The notes: generated from the letters alone by a model not told the origin. A stretch of DNA of 64,000 bases from Pseudomonas sp. (GCA_030699825.1 JAUYKV010000033.1:95235-159234), one strand, 5' to 3'. Positions 27,078 to 38,104 are shown, counted from the stretch's first letter. Program-made: numbers and translations.

Positions 27078-27542
27078 TCAGTCGTGCCGCTTGAACTCAC
27101 CTTCCAGCACATTCGGCTTGACCGCACCCGGCCGGGCCTGTCCGGAGCGCGCCGCCAGATCATCGGCAAACGCCCGCTGGCGCATGGCTTGCTCGGCCGC
27201 ACGCAGGCGGATTTTATTGACCAGACGCCGCCGAACGAAGGGGATCAGGCACAGCACGCCGAAGATGTCGCTGATGAAACCCGGCAGCAGCAGCAGGCCG
27301 CCACCCACCGCAATCAGCAGGCCTTCGAGCATTTCCTGCTCGGGCAGTTCGCCACGCGCCAGTTTCTCGCGGGCGCGCCAGGCAGTAGCGACACCGGCGA
27401 TACGCAGCAGGATGCTGCCGAGGATCGCCGTGCCGATGACCAGCAACAACGTCGGCAGCACACCAATGGCGCTGCCAACCTGGATCAGCAGCGCCAGTTC
27501 GACGATCGGGAACAACAAGAACAAAAACAGAAAAACACGCAT
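27078..27542 (-). CDS. fxsA: FxsA-family membrane protein
   Basis: 154 residues with three to four hydrophobic segments in the first ~100 residues (FLFLFLLFPIVELALLI; LPTLLLVIGTAILGSILL; LLIAVGGGLLLLPGFISDI), then a polar tail. The PGFISDI motif is typical. In E. coli FxsA overproduction relieves F-plasmid exclusion of phage T7; the native role is unknown. ATG at 27542 is used. Neighbourhood with groESL is a conserved order. Confidence 0.92.
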   Translation of the reverse strand: MRVFLFLFLLFPIVELALLIQVGSAIGVLPTLLLVIGTAILGSILLRIAGVATAWRAREKLARGELPEQEMLEGLLIAVGGGLLLLPGFISDIFGVLCLIPFVRRRLVNKIRLRAAEQAMRQRAFADDLAARSGQARPGAVKPNVLEGEFKRHD

Positions 27543-27605
27543 CAAGAATTCCTTAGCGGAAGAACGGCTTCCAATAAGAGTGAAATATGGGAGATTGCGC
27601 TTAAT

Positions 27606-28382
27606 TCAAGCTGAAACGGCGCCGTCGGTCGGCCAGGCTTGCGCACGAGCCAGCAATACAAAGGCCTGGCGCACCTCGGCGGGAGTGTTACAGGGTGTGG
27701 CAAAGGCCAGCCAGTACACACTTTGCTCGATGCGCAGGTGAAAACCCTCGCTGTCGATACCCACCAGTGCGGCCGGCACCCGGCTCGGCAAACCGGCCAG
27801 CGCGACATAATGGACGATGGCGCTGCTGTGGTCAGCATTCATGTGTTCCAGCATGCCCTGCTCGCTGCCACCGGCGGTGGCTGCCACAGTGTCGACTGCC
27901 GCAGCGGTGGCTGCCACAGCGAACGGGTTGGCCAGCGCCACCTGGTCCAGCCAGTGGATCGCACCGAAACCGCCGATATAACGCCAGCGCACCGGTTCCA
28001 GCACCCAGAAATCGAAATCATGGGCGCGGTGATAATCCTGCGACTCGGGGAAATAGCGGTAATAACGCGCAGCCGCCGCATCGATTGCGTCCGGGTCACA
28101 CAATTGTCGTGCTTGCGCGAGTAGCGTGAGACGACCGAGCGCCTGCACATCCTCGGCGCCACGCTCGCCGACAAACAGCGAACACTTGGCGTCCTGCTTG
28201 AGGTTGTGGGTGTGCTGGGCGATGCGGCTAATCAGGATCAGCGGCCAGCCCCGAGCGTCCAGGCAGTAGGGCACCACCGATCCGAAAGGAAAGCCCGGCA
28301 TGGCCTTCGAATGAGTCGAGAGTACCCCGCGGTATTCCTTGAGCAGCAGTTCTCGGGCATGCTTAGCGGCTTTCACGCTCAC
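27606..28382 (-). CDS. HugZ-like pyridoxamine-oxidase-fold protein with DUF2470
   Basis: 258 residues. An N-terminal split-barrel flavin/heme-binding domain (GFPFGSVVPYCLDARGWPLI) and a C-terminal DUF2470 domain (MLEHMNADHSSAIVHYV) make the HugZ/heme-iron-utilisation architecture. It may bind heme or flavin; heme-degrading activity is not assured. Start is GTG at 28382 after AAGGAG. Divergent from the SDR gene. Confidence 0.85.
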   Translation of the reverse strand: MSVKAAKHARELLLKEYRGVLSTHSKAMPGFPFGSVVPYCLDARGWPLILISRIAQHTHNLKQDAKCSLFVGERGAEDVQALGRLTLLAQARQLCDPDAIDAAAARYYRYFPESQDYHRAHDFDFWVLEPVRWRYIGGFGAIHWLDQVALANPFAVAATAAAVDTVAATAGGSEQGMLEHMNADHSSAIVHYVALAGLPSRVPAALVGIDSEGFHLRIEQSVYWLAFATPCNTPAEVRQAFVLLARAQAWPTDGAVSA

Positions 28383-28486
28383 CTTATGACTCCTTGCAAA
28401 GAATCCGTCACTAACGGACAGGCGCCCTAGAATAGCTGTTACAGCGCGCCAGCGGGGCTAAACGACATACCTTGAGGGGATACGCG

Positions 28487-29245
28487 ATGCAACTCCAAGA
28501 CAAAGTTATCATCATCACCGGTGGCTGCCAGGGTCTGGGCCGCGCCATGGGCGAATACCTGGCGGGCAAAGGGGCCAAACTGGCGCTGGTCGATCTCAAC
28601 CAGGAAAAACTCGACGAAGCCGTGGCCGCCTGCAAGGCCCATGGCGTGGAAGCACGCGCCTACCTGTGCAACGTGGCCGTAGAGGAGCAGGTGACCCACA
28701 TGGTCGCCCAGGTCGCCGAAGATTTCGGCGCGATCAATGGCCTGGTCAACAACGCCGGTATCCTGCGTGACGGCCTGACCATCAAGGTCAAGGACGGCGA
28801 AATGACCAAGATGAGCCTGGCCCAATGGCAGTCGGTGATCGACGTCAACCTGACCGGTGTGTTCCTCTGCACCCGCGAAGTGGCGGCGAAGATGATCGAA
28901 CTGCAGAACCAGGGCGCGATCGTCAATATCTCCTCCATCTCCCGCGCCGGCAACATGGGCCAGGCCAACTATTCCGCGGCCAAGGCCGGCGTGGCCGCCG
29001 ATACCGTGGTCTGGGCCAAGGAGCTGGCGCGTTACGGCATCCGCGTGGCAGGCGTTGCTCCCGGCTTCATCGAGACAGAGATGGTTGCCAGCATGAAACC
29101 CGAAGCGCTGGAGAAAATGACCGCCGGCATCCCGCTGCGGCGCATGGGCAAGCCGGCCGAGATCGCCCATTCGGTGGCCTACATCCTCGAGAACGACTAC
29201 TACACCGGTCGCATCCTCGAGCTGGACGGCGGCCTGCGCATGTAA
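28487..29245 (+). CDS. Short-chain dehydrogenase/reductase (FabG-like)
   Basis: 252 residues. The cofactor motif TGGCQGLGRAMG, NNAG, the catalytic Ser in SSISRAGNMGQ and YSAAK give a complete classical SDR active site. Closest in style to FabG-type 3-oxoacyl reductases, but it is not in a fatty-acid cluster and the substrate is unknown. ATG at 28487 follows GAGGGG. It ends ahead of a strong terminator. Confidence 0.88.
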   Translation: MQLQDKVIIITGGCQGLGRAMGEYLAGKGAKLALVDLNQEKLDEAVAACKAHGVEARAYLCNVAVEEQVTHMVAQVAEDFGAINGLVNNAGILRDGLTIKVKDGEMTKMSLAQWQSVIDVNLTGVFLCTREVAAKMIELQNQGAIVNISSISRAGNMGQANYSAAKAGVAADTVVWAKELARYGIRVAGVAPGFIETEMVASMKPEALEKMTAGIPLRRMGKPAEIAHSVAYILENDYYTGRILELDGGLRM

Positions 29246-29349
29246 TCTCCACGCCCGACAAGCCGTGCCGGGTGGGCCGCACGGCGATCCGTTGCAGCTG
29301 CCGAGGTAACCCGCAGAACGCGGGGCAGTCCCGGCAGGCCCGGACCCAG

Positions 29350-29388
29350 AAAATGCCGCTTTCCTGTCGAAGGGAAAGCGGCATTTTT
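29350..29388 (+). terminator. Rho-independent terminator after the SDR gene
   Basis: 15-bp perfect stem (AAAATGCCGCTTTCC with GGAAAGCGGCATTTT), 8-nt loop, ending in a T-run. The preceding ~100 nt hold nothing recognisable. Confidence 0.9.
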
Positions 29389-29493
29389 CATAAACGAGCC
29401 GTGCGCGGCGGTTTAGCAGGCTGTTGAAACACTACCTGCATTGCCGATGCGTCGTTAAAAACACGGCTCGTGTGCGAGCCCCCGACTAGGCCG

Positions 29494-30360
29494 CTAGCCT
29501 AGGCTGCCTCGCCTACGCGCTTCAACGGCCTGCTCGCTGGCCTGGACCAAATGCACCACCCGCTGCGGGAACGGAATACCGATACCGGCCTCGGTCAGCT
29601 GCTCCTTGGCCAGCTCGGTAAATTCGAAGGTCACCGGCCAGAAATCCGCCGTCGCCACCCACACCCGCAACGACAGGTTGACCGCGCTATCCCCCAGCCC
29701 CGTGACGAACACCACAGGCGCCGGGTCGCGATGAATGCGCGGATCCTCGGCGATCTTCAGCAGTACATCGCGGGCTTTCTTGATGTCGCTGGAGTAGTCG
29801 ATGCCCAGATTGATGTCGGCGCGACGCGTGGCTTCGCGCGAATAATTGGTGATATGGCCGTTGGACAGGCTGCCGTTGGGCACTATCACCACCTTGTTGT
29901 CGGCGGTTTTCAGGGTCGTGTGAAAAATATGAATGCTGTCGACGCTGCCCGATACGCCCTGCCCCTCGATCCAGTCACCGGCGCGAAACGGACGGAACAG
30001 CAAGATCAGCACGCCACCGGCGAAGTTCGCCAGGCTGCCTTGCAGGGCCAGGCCGATGGCCAGGCCGGCAGCACCGATCACCGCGATAAAGGAGGTGGTT
30101 GCCACGCCGATCATCGAGGCCACACTGATCAGCAGCAGCACCTTGAGGACGATGCCGGCCAGGCTGCCGATAAAACTGTGCAATGCTCGGTCGACATTAC
30201 GCCGCACCAGTATGGCCGCGACCTTGCGGGTCAAGGCATTGATCAGCCACCAACCGACCAGCAGGGTAATGATCGCCAGGGTCAGCTGACCACTGTATTG
30301 CAACACCACCGGCAGCCAGCTCTCGGACAGTTTCACCAGTTGCTCGACATTCATCTCCAT
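29494..30360 (-). CDS. mscS: Small-conductance mechanosensitive channel, MscS family
   Basis: 288 residues with three N-terminal TM helices. The pore helix region AGLAIGLALQGSLANFAGG is the MscS TM3 hallmark, followed by the beta domain (FRAGDWIEGQGVSGSV, VPNGSLSNGHITNYSR) and the C-terminal cage. It opens under membrane tension to release solutes in hypo-osmotic shock. ATG at 30360 lies 7 nt after AAAGGAG; a second ATG at 30354 is less well placed. Confidence 0.93.
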   Translation of the reverse strand: MEMNVEQLVKLSESWLPVVLQYSGQLTLAIITLLVGWWLINALTRKVAAILVRRNVDRALHSFIGSLAGIVLKVLLLISVASMIGVATTSFIAVIGAAGLAIGLALQGSLANFAGGVLILLFRPFRAGDWIEGQGVSGSVDSIHIFHTTLKTADNKVVIVPNGSLSNGHITNYSREATRRADINLGIDYSSDIKKARDVLLKIAEDPRIHRDPAPVVFVTGLGDSAVNLSLRVWVATADFWPVTFEFTELAKEQLTEAGIGIPFPQRVVHLVQASEQAVEARRRGSLG

Positions 30361-30388
30361 TTGACACTCCTTTTCGACACTTGAAACA

Positions 30389-30416
30389 CGACCGCCATGG
30401 CAAGCCATGGCGGTCG
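30389..30416 (-). terminator. Hairpin between yajQ and mscS
   Basis: CGACCGCCATGGC pairs perfectly with GCCATGGCGGTCG around AA, a very stable 12-13-bp stem. On the minus strand it is followed by TGTTTC, a weak U-tract, so it could attenuate transcription from yajQ into mscS. Confidence 0.55.
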
Positions 30417-30465
30417 CTTGACGATCACTGCTGCCGCGCCACCCGGGCCCGGCAGGCTTGCCGCA

Positions 30466-30945
30466 TCAATCGCGGAAATTGTTGAACTGCAGTGGCATAT
30501 CAAAGTCCTTGGCGCGCAGGGCGGCGATCGCCTCCTGCAGGTCATCGCGCTTCTTGCCGGTAATGCGCACCTGCTCGCCCTGAATGGCGGCCTGCACCTT
30601 GAGTTTGCTGTCCTTGATGTGGGCGACGATCTTCTTCGCCAATTCCTTGTCGATGCCTTCGCGCAAGACCGCTTCCTGCTTGACGCTCTTGCCCGAGGGA
30701 TAAGCGTCCTTGAACTCGACGCACTGCACATCGATCTTGCGCTTGACCAGGCAGAGCTTGAGAATCTCGACCATCTGCTCCAGCTGAAAATCCGCATCGG
30801 CCGTCAGGTTGACGGTCAGGTCTTTGAACTCGAAGCTGCCTTTACCGCGCAGGTCATAACGACGTTCAAGTTCCTTGACGGCGTTGTCGACAGCATTGGT
30901 GACTTCGTGTTTGTCCAGTTCGGACACCACGTCGAACGAGGGCAT
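30466..30945 (-). CDS. yajQ: YajQ-family nucleotide-binding protein
   Basis: 159 residues starting [20 protein letters not shown], the family signature, with C-terminal LQFNNFRD. YajQ folds as two ferredoxin-like halves; some homologues bind c-di-GMP and act with transcription factors, others bind RNA or nucleotides. ATG at 30945 follows GGAGGAAACC. It is divergent from a response-regulator gene. Confidence 0.95.
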   Translation of the reverse strand: MPSFDVVSELDKHEVTNAVDNAVKELERRYDLRGKGSFEFKDLTVNLTADADFQLEQMVEILKLCLVKRKIDVQCVEFKDAYPSGKSVKQEAVLREGIDKELAKKIVAHIKDSKLKVQAAIQGEQVRITGKKRDDLQEAIAALRAKDFDMPLQFNNFRD

Positions 30946-31096
30946 GGGTTTCCTCCAGATAGACGGCGCGACCCAGATCACGGACGGGACACGCGTGGCT
31001 TGTTGCCGGTTGAAAAACCCGGCCATTATATAGTCATAGCGACAAACACTGCCCAGCGATGTAGCGGGCCCATGCGACTTCCCCTGCGAGCCTGCC

Positions 31097-32062
31097 ATGC
31101 CCAACCCCCATCTCAGCATCCTGGTGGTGGACGACGCCAAGTTTTCCAGCGCCATGATCGGTCGTGCCCTGAGCCAGGCCGGCTACCAGGATCTACGCTT
31201 TGCCTACAGCGCCGCAGAAGCCATCAGGCAGCTCGAACTGCGCCCGGCCAGCGTGCTCCTGGCAGACTGGTTGATGCCGGAAATGGATGGCCTGGAATTG
31301 ACCGGACGGGTCCGTCAACTGGATGAAATGGCCGATCACTACACCTACATCATGCTGCTGACCGGCAAGGAAGGTGAAAACGTGCTGAGCGAAGCCTTCG
31401 ATCGTGGGGTCGACGACTTCATCAACAAGGCGCAGATGAACGAGCAACTGGTGCCGCGGGTCTACGCCGCCGACCGCCTGTGCAACACCCTGCAACGCCT
31501 GCTGCAGGAAAACCGCCTGTTGACGGAAAACATCGCCAGCATGGAACAGCGCAACCTGGTCGACACCCTTACCGGCCTGGGCAACGCACGCTACCTGCGG
31601 CAGAAGCTGCTCGACAGCCTGCGCCAGATCGAATCGCGCGGCGGCGCACTCTGTTACCTGTTGATCGGCCTGCAGCAGGCCGGCGAACTGCGCCAGCGTC
31701 ATGGCAACGATTTCTATACCGAGCTGCTGCACGGTGTCGCCCGCCGCCTGCAGCAACTGGTACGCCCGCTGGACGTGCTAGTGCGCCTCGACGACAACCA
31801 TTTTGCCCTGATCACCCTGCTCGAAGACCTGCACGAGTGCTCGCCGAGCAGCTTCAAGCGCCTGCACGAAGGACTCAACCTCAAGGCGTTCAAGACCAGC
31901 GAAGGCTTCGTCAGCCTCAAGGCCGGGATCAGCCTGGTCGGCCTCGACAGCAAAGCCTTGCCCATCGACCCGGAACGCCTGATCGCCCAGGCGAACACGC
32001 TGCTGGCGGAGTCTTACGCCAGCGGCCGGGTCGCCGTCATGCGCCTGCCGCATGCGACCTAG
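31097..32062 (+). CDS. Response regulator with degenerate GGDEF domain
   Basis: 321 residues. The receiver domain (~1-125) has the acidic pocket VVDD, phospho-acceptor Asp57 (LLADWLMP) and Lys111. The C-terminal half is a GGDEF fold starting [12 protein letters not shown], but the active site reads LDDNHF (231-236) and cannot be a cyclase. It may bind c-di-GMP or act by protein contact. It lies 1 kb upstream of a PAS histidine kinase with panE between, matching the order I recall for PA4396-PA4398 in P. aeruginosa; partnership is inferred. Confidence 0.9.
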   Translation: MPNPHLSILVVDDAKFSSAMIGRALSQAGYQDLRFAYSAAEAIRQLELRPASVLLADWLMPEMDGLELTGRVRQLDEMADHYTYIMLLTGKEGENVLSEAFDRGVDDFINKAQMNEQLVPRVYAADRLCNTLQRLLQENRLLTENIASMEQRNLVDTLTGLGNARYLRQKLLDSLRQIESRGGALCYLLIGLQQAGELRQRHGNDFYTELLHGVARRLQQLVRPLDVLVRLDDNHFALITLLEDLHECSPSSFKRLHEGLNLKAFKTSEGFVSLKAGISLVGLDSKALPIDPERLIAQANTLLAESYASGRVAVMRLPHAT

Positions 32063-33001
<939 letters not shown>

Positions 33002-33051
33002 GCCGCGCGTTACCCTGCACGAACGTCCCCGCCACCGCGACTCACCCGCCC

Positions 33052-35070
33052 ATGCCCTTGCGTCAGCGCCTCGAAAATCTGCCCGTCGGCCGCAAACTGC
33101 TCGCCGCACTCCTGGTATTGCTGGCCGCCGTGTTGCTGATGGCCAACCTGGCGTTCATCAGCGCGGCCTACTGGATTTCCCAGCAGAGCGTCGCCCCCCA
33201 GGCCTTGCATACCCTCGGCCGGCTGATCGCCAGCCCCACCCTGGGTCATGAGGCGCTGAGCTCGGAGAGCGCCGCCCAAGCCCTGTTGCAACGCCTCGAT
33301 GACTACCCGCCACTGCGCGCCGCGGTGATCTACGACAGCAATGGCGCGAGCCTGGCACACCTGCAACGCGGGGCTCCCCTGAGCCTGCCACAGCGCATCG
33401 AACAACTGGACAGCTGGCGCCTTGGCGAGTTTCGCACCAACCTGCTGGTCGAGCTGCCGCAGCCCGACGCCCCCCCCGGCCACCTGCTGCTGGTCGCCTC
33501 CGGCGAATTGCCCGGCGCCTTCTATACCGGCACCCTGACCGCCAGCCTGGCGATTTTCGCGTTCAGCGTGCTGCTCTGGCTGCTGGTGGCGCGGCAGATT
33601 CGCCGCCTGGTGACCAAGCCGATCCGCCGCCTGGAAGAACTGGCGCGCCAGGTCACCCGCGAGGAGAATTACGCCTTGCGCGCCAGGCGCGGCAACCAGG
33701 ACGAAATCGGCAGCCTGGCCGACGCCTTCAACACCATGCTGATGCGCATGGAGGGCCGCGAACAACAGCTCAAGCGCGCCCGCGACGACGCCCGGGCCGC
33801 ATTCGACCAGGCCCAGAGCCTGGCCGAGGAGACCCGCCACTCCAACCGCAAGCTGGAGCTGGAGGTGCAGGTACGCAGCAAGATCGAGAAGAAGCTCACC
33901 GGCTTTCAGAAATACCTCAACAGCATCATCGATTCCATGCCCTCGGCCCTGATCGCCCTCGACGAGCAGCTCTATGTCACCCAGTGGAACCAGGAGGCCA
34001 GCGCCCTCTCCGGCACGCGCCTGGCGGAGGCACTGAACCAGCCGGTGTTCCTCGCCTTCCCGCCGCTGAAACCCTTCCTGCCACTGCTCAAACGCACCGT
34101 CGAGCAACACAAGGTGGAAAAGATCGAACGGGTGACCTGGAGCAAAAACGAAGAGCCGCACCATTACGCCCTGACTTTCTACCCGCTGATGGGCGGGGCC
34201 GGCCGCGGCGTGGTGATCCGCATCGACGACATCACCCAGCGCCTGAACCTGGAAGAAATGATGGTGCAGTCGGAGAAGATGCTCTCGGTCGGCGGCCTGG
34301 CCGCCGGCATGGCCCATGAGATCAACAACCCGCTCGGCGCCATCCTGCACAACGTGCAGAACATTCGCCGGCGCCTGTCGCCGGAGCTGGAGAAGAACCG
34401 CGAGCAGGCCGAGCGCATCGGCATCAGCCTGCCGAGCATCGACCGTTACCTGCAGGCGCGGGAAATCCCCCGACTGCTCGACGACATCCAGCAGGCCGGC
34501 ACCCGTGCGGCGAAAATCGTCAGCCACATGCTCAGCTTCAGCCGCCGCAGCAACCGCCAACTGGCGCCCTGCATGCTGCCCGCGGTGATCGACCAGGCCC
34601 TGGAAATCGCCGGCAACGACTTCGACCTGACCGAAAGCTTCGACTTCAAGAGCCTGCTCATCCGCCGCGAGTTCGACCCGGCCCTGGGCCCGGTGCCCGG
34701 CACCGCCAACGAACTGGAACAGGTGTTGCTCAACTTGCTGAAGAATGCCGCCCAGGCGATTCATCAACGCACAGACACCAGCACGCCCGGGCAGATCACC
34801 CTGCGCACCCGACTGGCACCGCCCTGGGCCGAGATCCAGGTGGAAGACAACGGCGTCGGCATGCCTGAAGCGGTGCGCAAACGCATCTTCGAGCCGTTCT
34901 TCACCACCAAGGAAGTCGGCCAAGGCACCGGGCTGGGCCTGTCGGTGTCCTACTTCATCATCACCAACAATCACAAGGGGCAGATGGAGGTGCAATCCAA
35001 GAAAGACCAGGGTACCTGCTTCACCCTGCGCCTGCCCCTGGCTACAACTATCCCCCACACAGGTCATTGA
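33052..35070 (+). CDS. PAS-containing membrane sensor histidine kinase
   Basis: 672 residues: TM1 ~15-38, periplasmic domain ~40-160, TM2 ~162-180, HAMP ~181-235, coiled coil ~235-285, PAS ~286-395, HisKA with phospho-acceptor His422 ([11 protein letters not shown]), and HATPase with N box ([15 protein letters not shown]), G1 (EDNGVGM) and G2 (GQGTGLGLS). The P. aeruginosa counterpart has been linked to swarming and biofilm, from memory. It is four genes into a plus-strand run with a response regulator 1 kb upstream. The stop overlaps the leader of the next gene. Confidence 0.92.
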   Translation: MPLRQRLENLPVGRKLLAALLVLLAAVLLMANLAFISAAYWISQQSVAPQALHTLGRLIASPTLGHEALSSESAAQALLQRLDDYPPLRAAVIYDSNGASLAHLQRGAPLSLPQRIEQLDSWRLGEFRTNLLVELPQPDAPPGHLLLVASGELPGAFYTGTLTASLAIFAFSVLLWLLVARQIRRLVTKPIRRLEELARQVTREENYALRARRGNQDEIGSLADAFNTMLMRMEGREQQLKRARDDARAAFDQAQSLAEETRHSNRKLELEVQVRSKIEKKLTGFQKYLNSIIDSMPSALIALDEQLYVTQWNQEASALSGTRLAEALNQPVFLAFPPLKPFLPLLKRTVEQHKVEKIERVTWSKNEEPHHYALTFYPLMGGAGRGVVIRIDDITQRLNLEEMMVQSEKMLSVGGLAAGMAHEINNPLGAILHNVQNIRRRLSPELEKNREQAERIGISLPSIDRYLQAREIPRLLDDIQQAGTRAAKIVSHMLSFSRRSNRQLAPCMLPAVIDQALEIAGNDFDLTESFDFKSLLIRREFDPALGPVPGTANELEQVLLNLLKNAAQAIHQRTDTSTPGQITLRTRLAPPWAEIQVEDNGVGMPEAVRKRIFEPFFTTKEVGQGTGLGLSVSYFIITNNHKGQMEVQSKKDQGTCFTLRLPLATTIPHTGH

Positions 35071-35072
35071 AC

Positions 35073-35654
35073 ATGGGTTATCGACTGTCGAAAATTTACA
35101 CACGCACCGGCGATGCCGGCGAAACCGGGCTGGCCGACGGCCGTCGGGTGCCCAAGGATCACCCGCGGGTGGAGGCCATGGGTGAGATGGACACGCTCAA
35201 CAGCCAACTCGGCCTGCTGTTGGCCGAACTGGCCGAACAGCAGGCCATGTGCCCGGGGCTGGGCGAGCTCATCGAGGTGCTCGCACCCTGCCAGCACCGT
35301 CTGTTCGACCTCGGCGGCGAACTGGCCATGCCCGCATACCAGGCCCTGCAACAAGCCGAAGTCGAACGCCTGGAAGCGGCCATCGACCGCTGGAACGAGG
35401 AGCTCGGCCCGCTGCAGAACTTCATCCTGCCGGGCGGCACCCGCCTGGTCGCCCAAGCCCACGCCTGCCGCAGCCTGGCACGCAGCGCCGAACGCCGCTG
35501 CCAGCGCCTGAACGCCGAAGAACCCATACGCGGCGTCGGCCTGGCCTACGTCAACCGTCTTTCCGACCTGCTGTTCGTCGCCGCCCGCCTGATCGCCAAA
35601 CGTCAAGGCATCGACGAAGTGCTCTGGCAGGCGGCGCCGAAACCACAGGCCTAA
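35073..35654 (+). CDS. pduO: ATP:cob(I)alamin adenosyltransferase, PduO type
   Basis: 193 residues. KIYTRTGDAGETGLADG binds ATP, and VEAMGEMDTLNSQLGLL and RSLARSAERRCQRL are family blocks. It adenosylates corrinoids to make adenosylcobalamin in the cytosol. ATG at 35073 lies 2 nt past the kinase stop. Its last seven codons, including the stop, are the first part of a 125-bp unit repeated downstream, so the 3' end has taken part in tandem duplication. Confidence 0.92.
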   Translation: MGYRLSKIYTRTGDAGETGLADGRRVPKDHPRVEAMGEMDTLNSQLGLLLAELAEQQAMCPGLGELIEVLAPCQHRLFDLGGELAMPAYQALQQAEVERLEAAIDRWNEELGPLQNFILPGGTRLVAQAHACRSLARSAERRCQRLNAEEPIRGVGLAYVNRLSDLLFVAARLIAKRQGIDEVLWQAAPKPQA

Positions 35655-35985
35655 CCCGTAGCCCGGACAAGCCTTGGCGCAATCCGGGAGCGGTGTTGCA
35701 TGCGCAGGTTTTTCCCGGATTGCGCTGGCGCTTATTCGGGCTACGAGCCTGACAAGCCGCGCCGAAACCACAGGCCTAACCCGTAGCCCGGATAAGCCTT
35801 GGCGCAATCCGGGAGCGGTGTTGCATGCGCAGGTTTTTCCCGGATTGCGCTAGCGCTTATTCGGGCTACGAGCCTGACAAGCCGCGCCGATACCACAGGC
35901 CTAACCCGTAGCCCGGACAAGCCTTGGCGCACTCCGGGGGCGGTGTTGCATGTGCAGGTTTTTCCCGGATTGCATCCGGGCTACA
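35634..35985. repeat. 125-bp tandem repeat, nearly three copies, beginning inside pduO
   Basis: Units start at 35634, 35759 and 35884 (GCGCCGA[A/T]ACCACAGGCCTAA...), giving an exact 125-nt period; the third is shortened by an ~11-nt deletion in its right arm. Each unit contains a pair of inverted arms. In unit 1 GTAGCCCGGACAAGCCTTGG... (35658-35689) faces the inverse arm at 35713-35744. The arms are a REP-like element of this genome (another partial copy near 11.13 kb). Copies differ by few substitutions, so the duplication is recent. No gene lies here. Confidence 0.93.
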
Positions 35986-36037
35986 AGGTTGCCTAGGTTG
36001 GCGCTGAGCTCGCGAAGCCCAATGAGGTACCACGAGA

Positions 36038-36931
36038 TCAGGTCAGACTCAGACGACTCTCGAAGCAACGCTGCTCGCCGGTTACCGGGTCGATAAAACT
36101 CAGCCCCTGGGCCAACAGCTTGAGCGGCTTGCTGTAGTCGTCCGGCGTGTCGGCGGCATCGCTGATCTCAGGGTAGAAGGGATCGTTGAGAATGGGCGCG
36201 CCCAGGGCGGCCATGTGCACCCGCAACTGGTGCTTTTTCCCGGTCACCGGATAGAGCCCGTAGAGCCAGTGCTCACCCAGCCGCTGCGCCACCTCGATGC
36301 GGGTCTCGGTATTGGCCATACCGGCGACTTCCTGCATGCGGAAGAACGGCTCGCCGGCGCCCAGCCGCGTGGCCCGGCGCAGGGGAAACTCCAGCTCCGG
36401 CAGCGCCGGCGCCAGGGCCTCGTAGCGCTTGTCCATCTGCCGCTCGCGAAACAACGCCTGATAGCGGCCGCGACTCTGCCGATTGCAGGAAAACAGCACC
36501 AGCCCGGCGGTATGCCGGTCGATGCGGTGCAACGGCACCAGATCGGCATTGCCCAGGCGCTTGGCCAGGCGCGCTTGCAGCGTCTGCTCGACATACTCGC
36601 CGGCCGGCATCACCGGTAGGAAATGCGGCTTGTCGGCCACCAGCAGATGCTCGTCGACATACAGCACGGTTTCGACGAAGGGAATCGGCGTCTCCGCCAC
36701 CACCTCGCGAAAGTAATGCACACGCAGGCCGACCCGATAGGCATGCGCCGGGCCGATCGGCGCGCCCTCGGCATCCAGCACCCGTCCACGCGCCATGCGT
36801 TGCAGCCAGACCTCGCGGCCGATCGCCGGAAAATGCGCGCACAGGCAGTCGAGCACCGTCGGCCAGTCGCCCTGGGGCAGATGCAGGGTGCTGGGGCGCA
36901 TGTTGGAAGGGGAACGGGCAGACACGGACAT
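36038..36931 (-). CDS. RluA-family pseudouridine synthase
   Basis: 297 residues from the ATG at 36931. The catalytic motif HRIDRHTAGLVLFS (Asp is the nucleophile), YRALxxR-like region and GKKHQLRVHMAALGAPIL mark RluA/RluC/RluD-type enzymes that isomerise uridine in rRNA or tRNA; the target site is not evident. An ATG at 37027 would add 32 residues of low-complexity Pro/Leu/Arg sequence; neither start has a strong ribosome site. Confidence 0.87.
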   Translation of the reverse strand: MSVSARSPSNMRPSTLHLPQGDWPTVLDCLCAHFPAIGREVWLQRMARGRVLDAEGAPIGPAHAYRVGLRVHYFREVVAETPIPFVETVLYVDEHLLVADKPHFLPVMPAGEYVEQTLQARLAKRLGNADLVPLHRIDRHTAGLVLFSCNRQSRGRYQALFRERQMDKRYEALAPALPELEFPLRRATRLGAGEPFFRMQEVAGMANTETRIEVAQRLGEHWLYGLYPVTGKKHQLRVHMAALGAPILNDPFYPEISDAADTPDDYSKPLKLLAQGLSFIDPVTGEQRCFESRLSLT

Positions 36932-37087
36932 GAGGGGCTCGGCGGGCAACGGCAAAGGTAACCAGCGCCCATTAGGCCGCAGCCACTCGCCTGGCGTCAA
37001 AGGCCGCTGTCCCACCCACTGAATCATTCATCGTAGCCATCAGTACCAGAGCCGAGTAGCCCGGCACAGACCCCACCCACTGCCAGC

Positions 37088-38017
37088 CTATAACTCAAGC
37101 AGATACAGGCACAGCGACAGACTGAGCAGCGAGCCGAGCGTCGACAGCAGGATAGTGCTGGAGACCACCGCCGCGTCGCGGCGATAGAACTCGGCCAGCA
37201 TATAGGGGCCTGTGCCGGTCGGCAGCGCGCTCAACAGTAGAGCCGCAGCGGCCCACATGGGGGGCAGCTGCAGTACATGGAACACCAGTACCCAGGTAAT
37301 CAGCGGGTGAGCGATCAGCTTGATCAGCACCAGGCCGACGCTACCCTCACTGCGACCGACCTGCTTGTGCGCAAGAAACAGACCGAGGGAAATCAGCGCA
37401 CAGGGCGCGGTGGCGCTGGCCAGCAGGTCGATAAAGCGGTGCAGCGGCTCTGGCAGCGGCTGGCCGCCCAGTGCCCACAGACCGCCGAACAACGGCGCGA
37501 CGACCAGCGGGTTCTTGGCCAACGCCAGCGACACCTTGGCTGTCGCACGCAGCAGGTTCTTTTCATCCTGCAGGGCGACCTCGATGCACACCACCGCCAG
37601 AGCGAACAGCACACAGATCACGATCAGACTGGCGATCAGCGCCGGCTGCAGCCCCTCGTCGCCGAATACCAGCAGGCACAACGGAATACCCATGTAGCCG
37701 GTGTTGGCGTAAGACGCGCTGAGTCCCTGGATGCTGGCATCGGCCAGATTGCCGACCCGGCGCAGGCGCCAGAACAACGTCAGCAGAAACACCGCCAGGG
37801 TGCCCAGGCTGTAGGCGAAGATGAACTGCGGCTGCCAGATCTGCGCCCACACCGCTGTGGCCGTTGCCTCGAATAGCAACGCCGGCAGGCATAGCCAGAC
37901 CACCAGGCGATTGATTTCCGAGGCGGCGCTCGGCCCGAGAATGCCCGTGCGCCGGCACAGGTAGCCGGCCAGGATCAAGGCAAAAACCGGCAGGATAACG
38001 TTGAACACGGAGGCCAT
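37088..38017 (-). CDS. AEC-family (auxin efflux carrier-like) transporter
   Basis: 309 residues with about 10 TM helices. The conserved AEC features are NRLVVWLCLPALLFEA in TM2 and GLSASYANTGYMGIPL in the central half. AEC members in bacteria export organic anions such as malate or malonate; substrate here unknown. ATG at 38017 is chosen; a GTG four codons earlier is possible. Confidence 0.88.
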   Translation of the reverse strand: MASVFNVILPVFALILAGYLCRRTGILGPSAASEINRLVVWLCLPALLFEATATAVWAQIWQPQFIFAYSLGTLAVFLLTLFWRLRRVGNLADASIQGLSASYANTGYMGIPLCLLVFGDEGLQPALIASLIVICVLFALAVVCIEVALQDEKNLLRATAKVSLALAKNPLVVAPLFGGLWALGGQPLPEPLHRFIDLLASATAPCALISLGLFLAHKQVGRSEGSVGLVLIKLIAHPLITWVLVFHVLQLPPMWAAAALLLSALPTGTGPYMLAEFYRRDAAVVSSTILLSTLGSLLSLSLCLYLLEL

Positions 38018-38104
38018 GGGCCGGATCACCTGCGAGCGAAAGTGATCGCGCAGGTTAAGGGCAGTAGCTCAGCGCGTCTAACAGCAATTGCCTGGGTAGC
38101 GTAT

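Noticed and set aside
35634..35985. CRISPR-like array because of regular repeats.
   Set aside because: The period is 125 nt with no unique spacers and no cas genes; it is tandem duplication of a REP-like unit.
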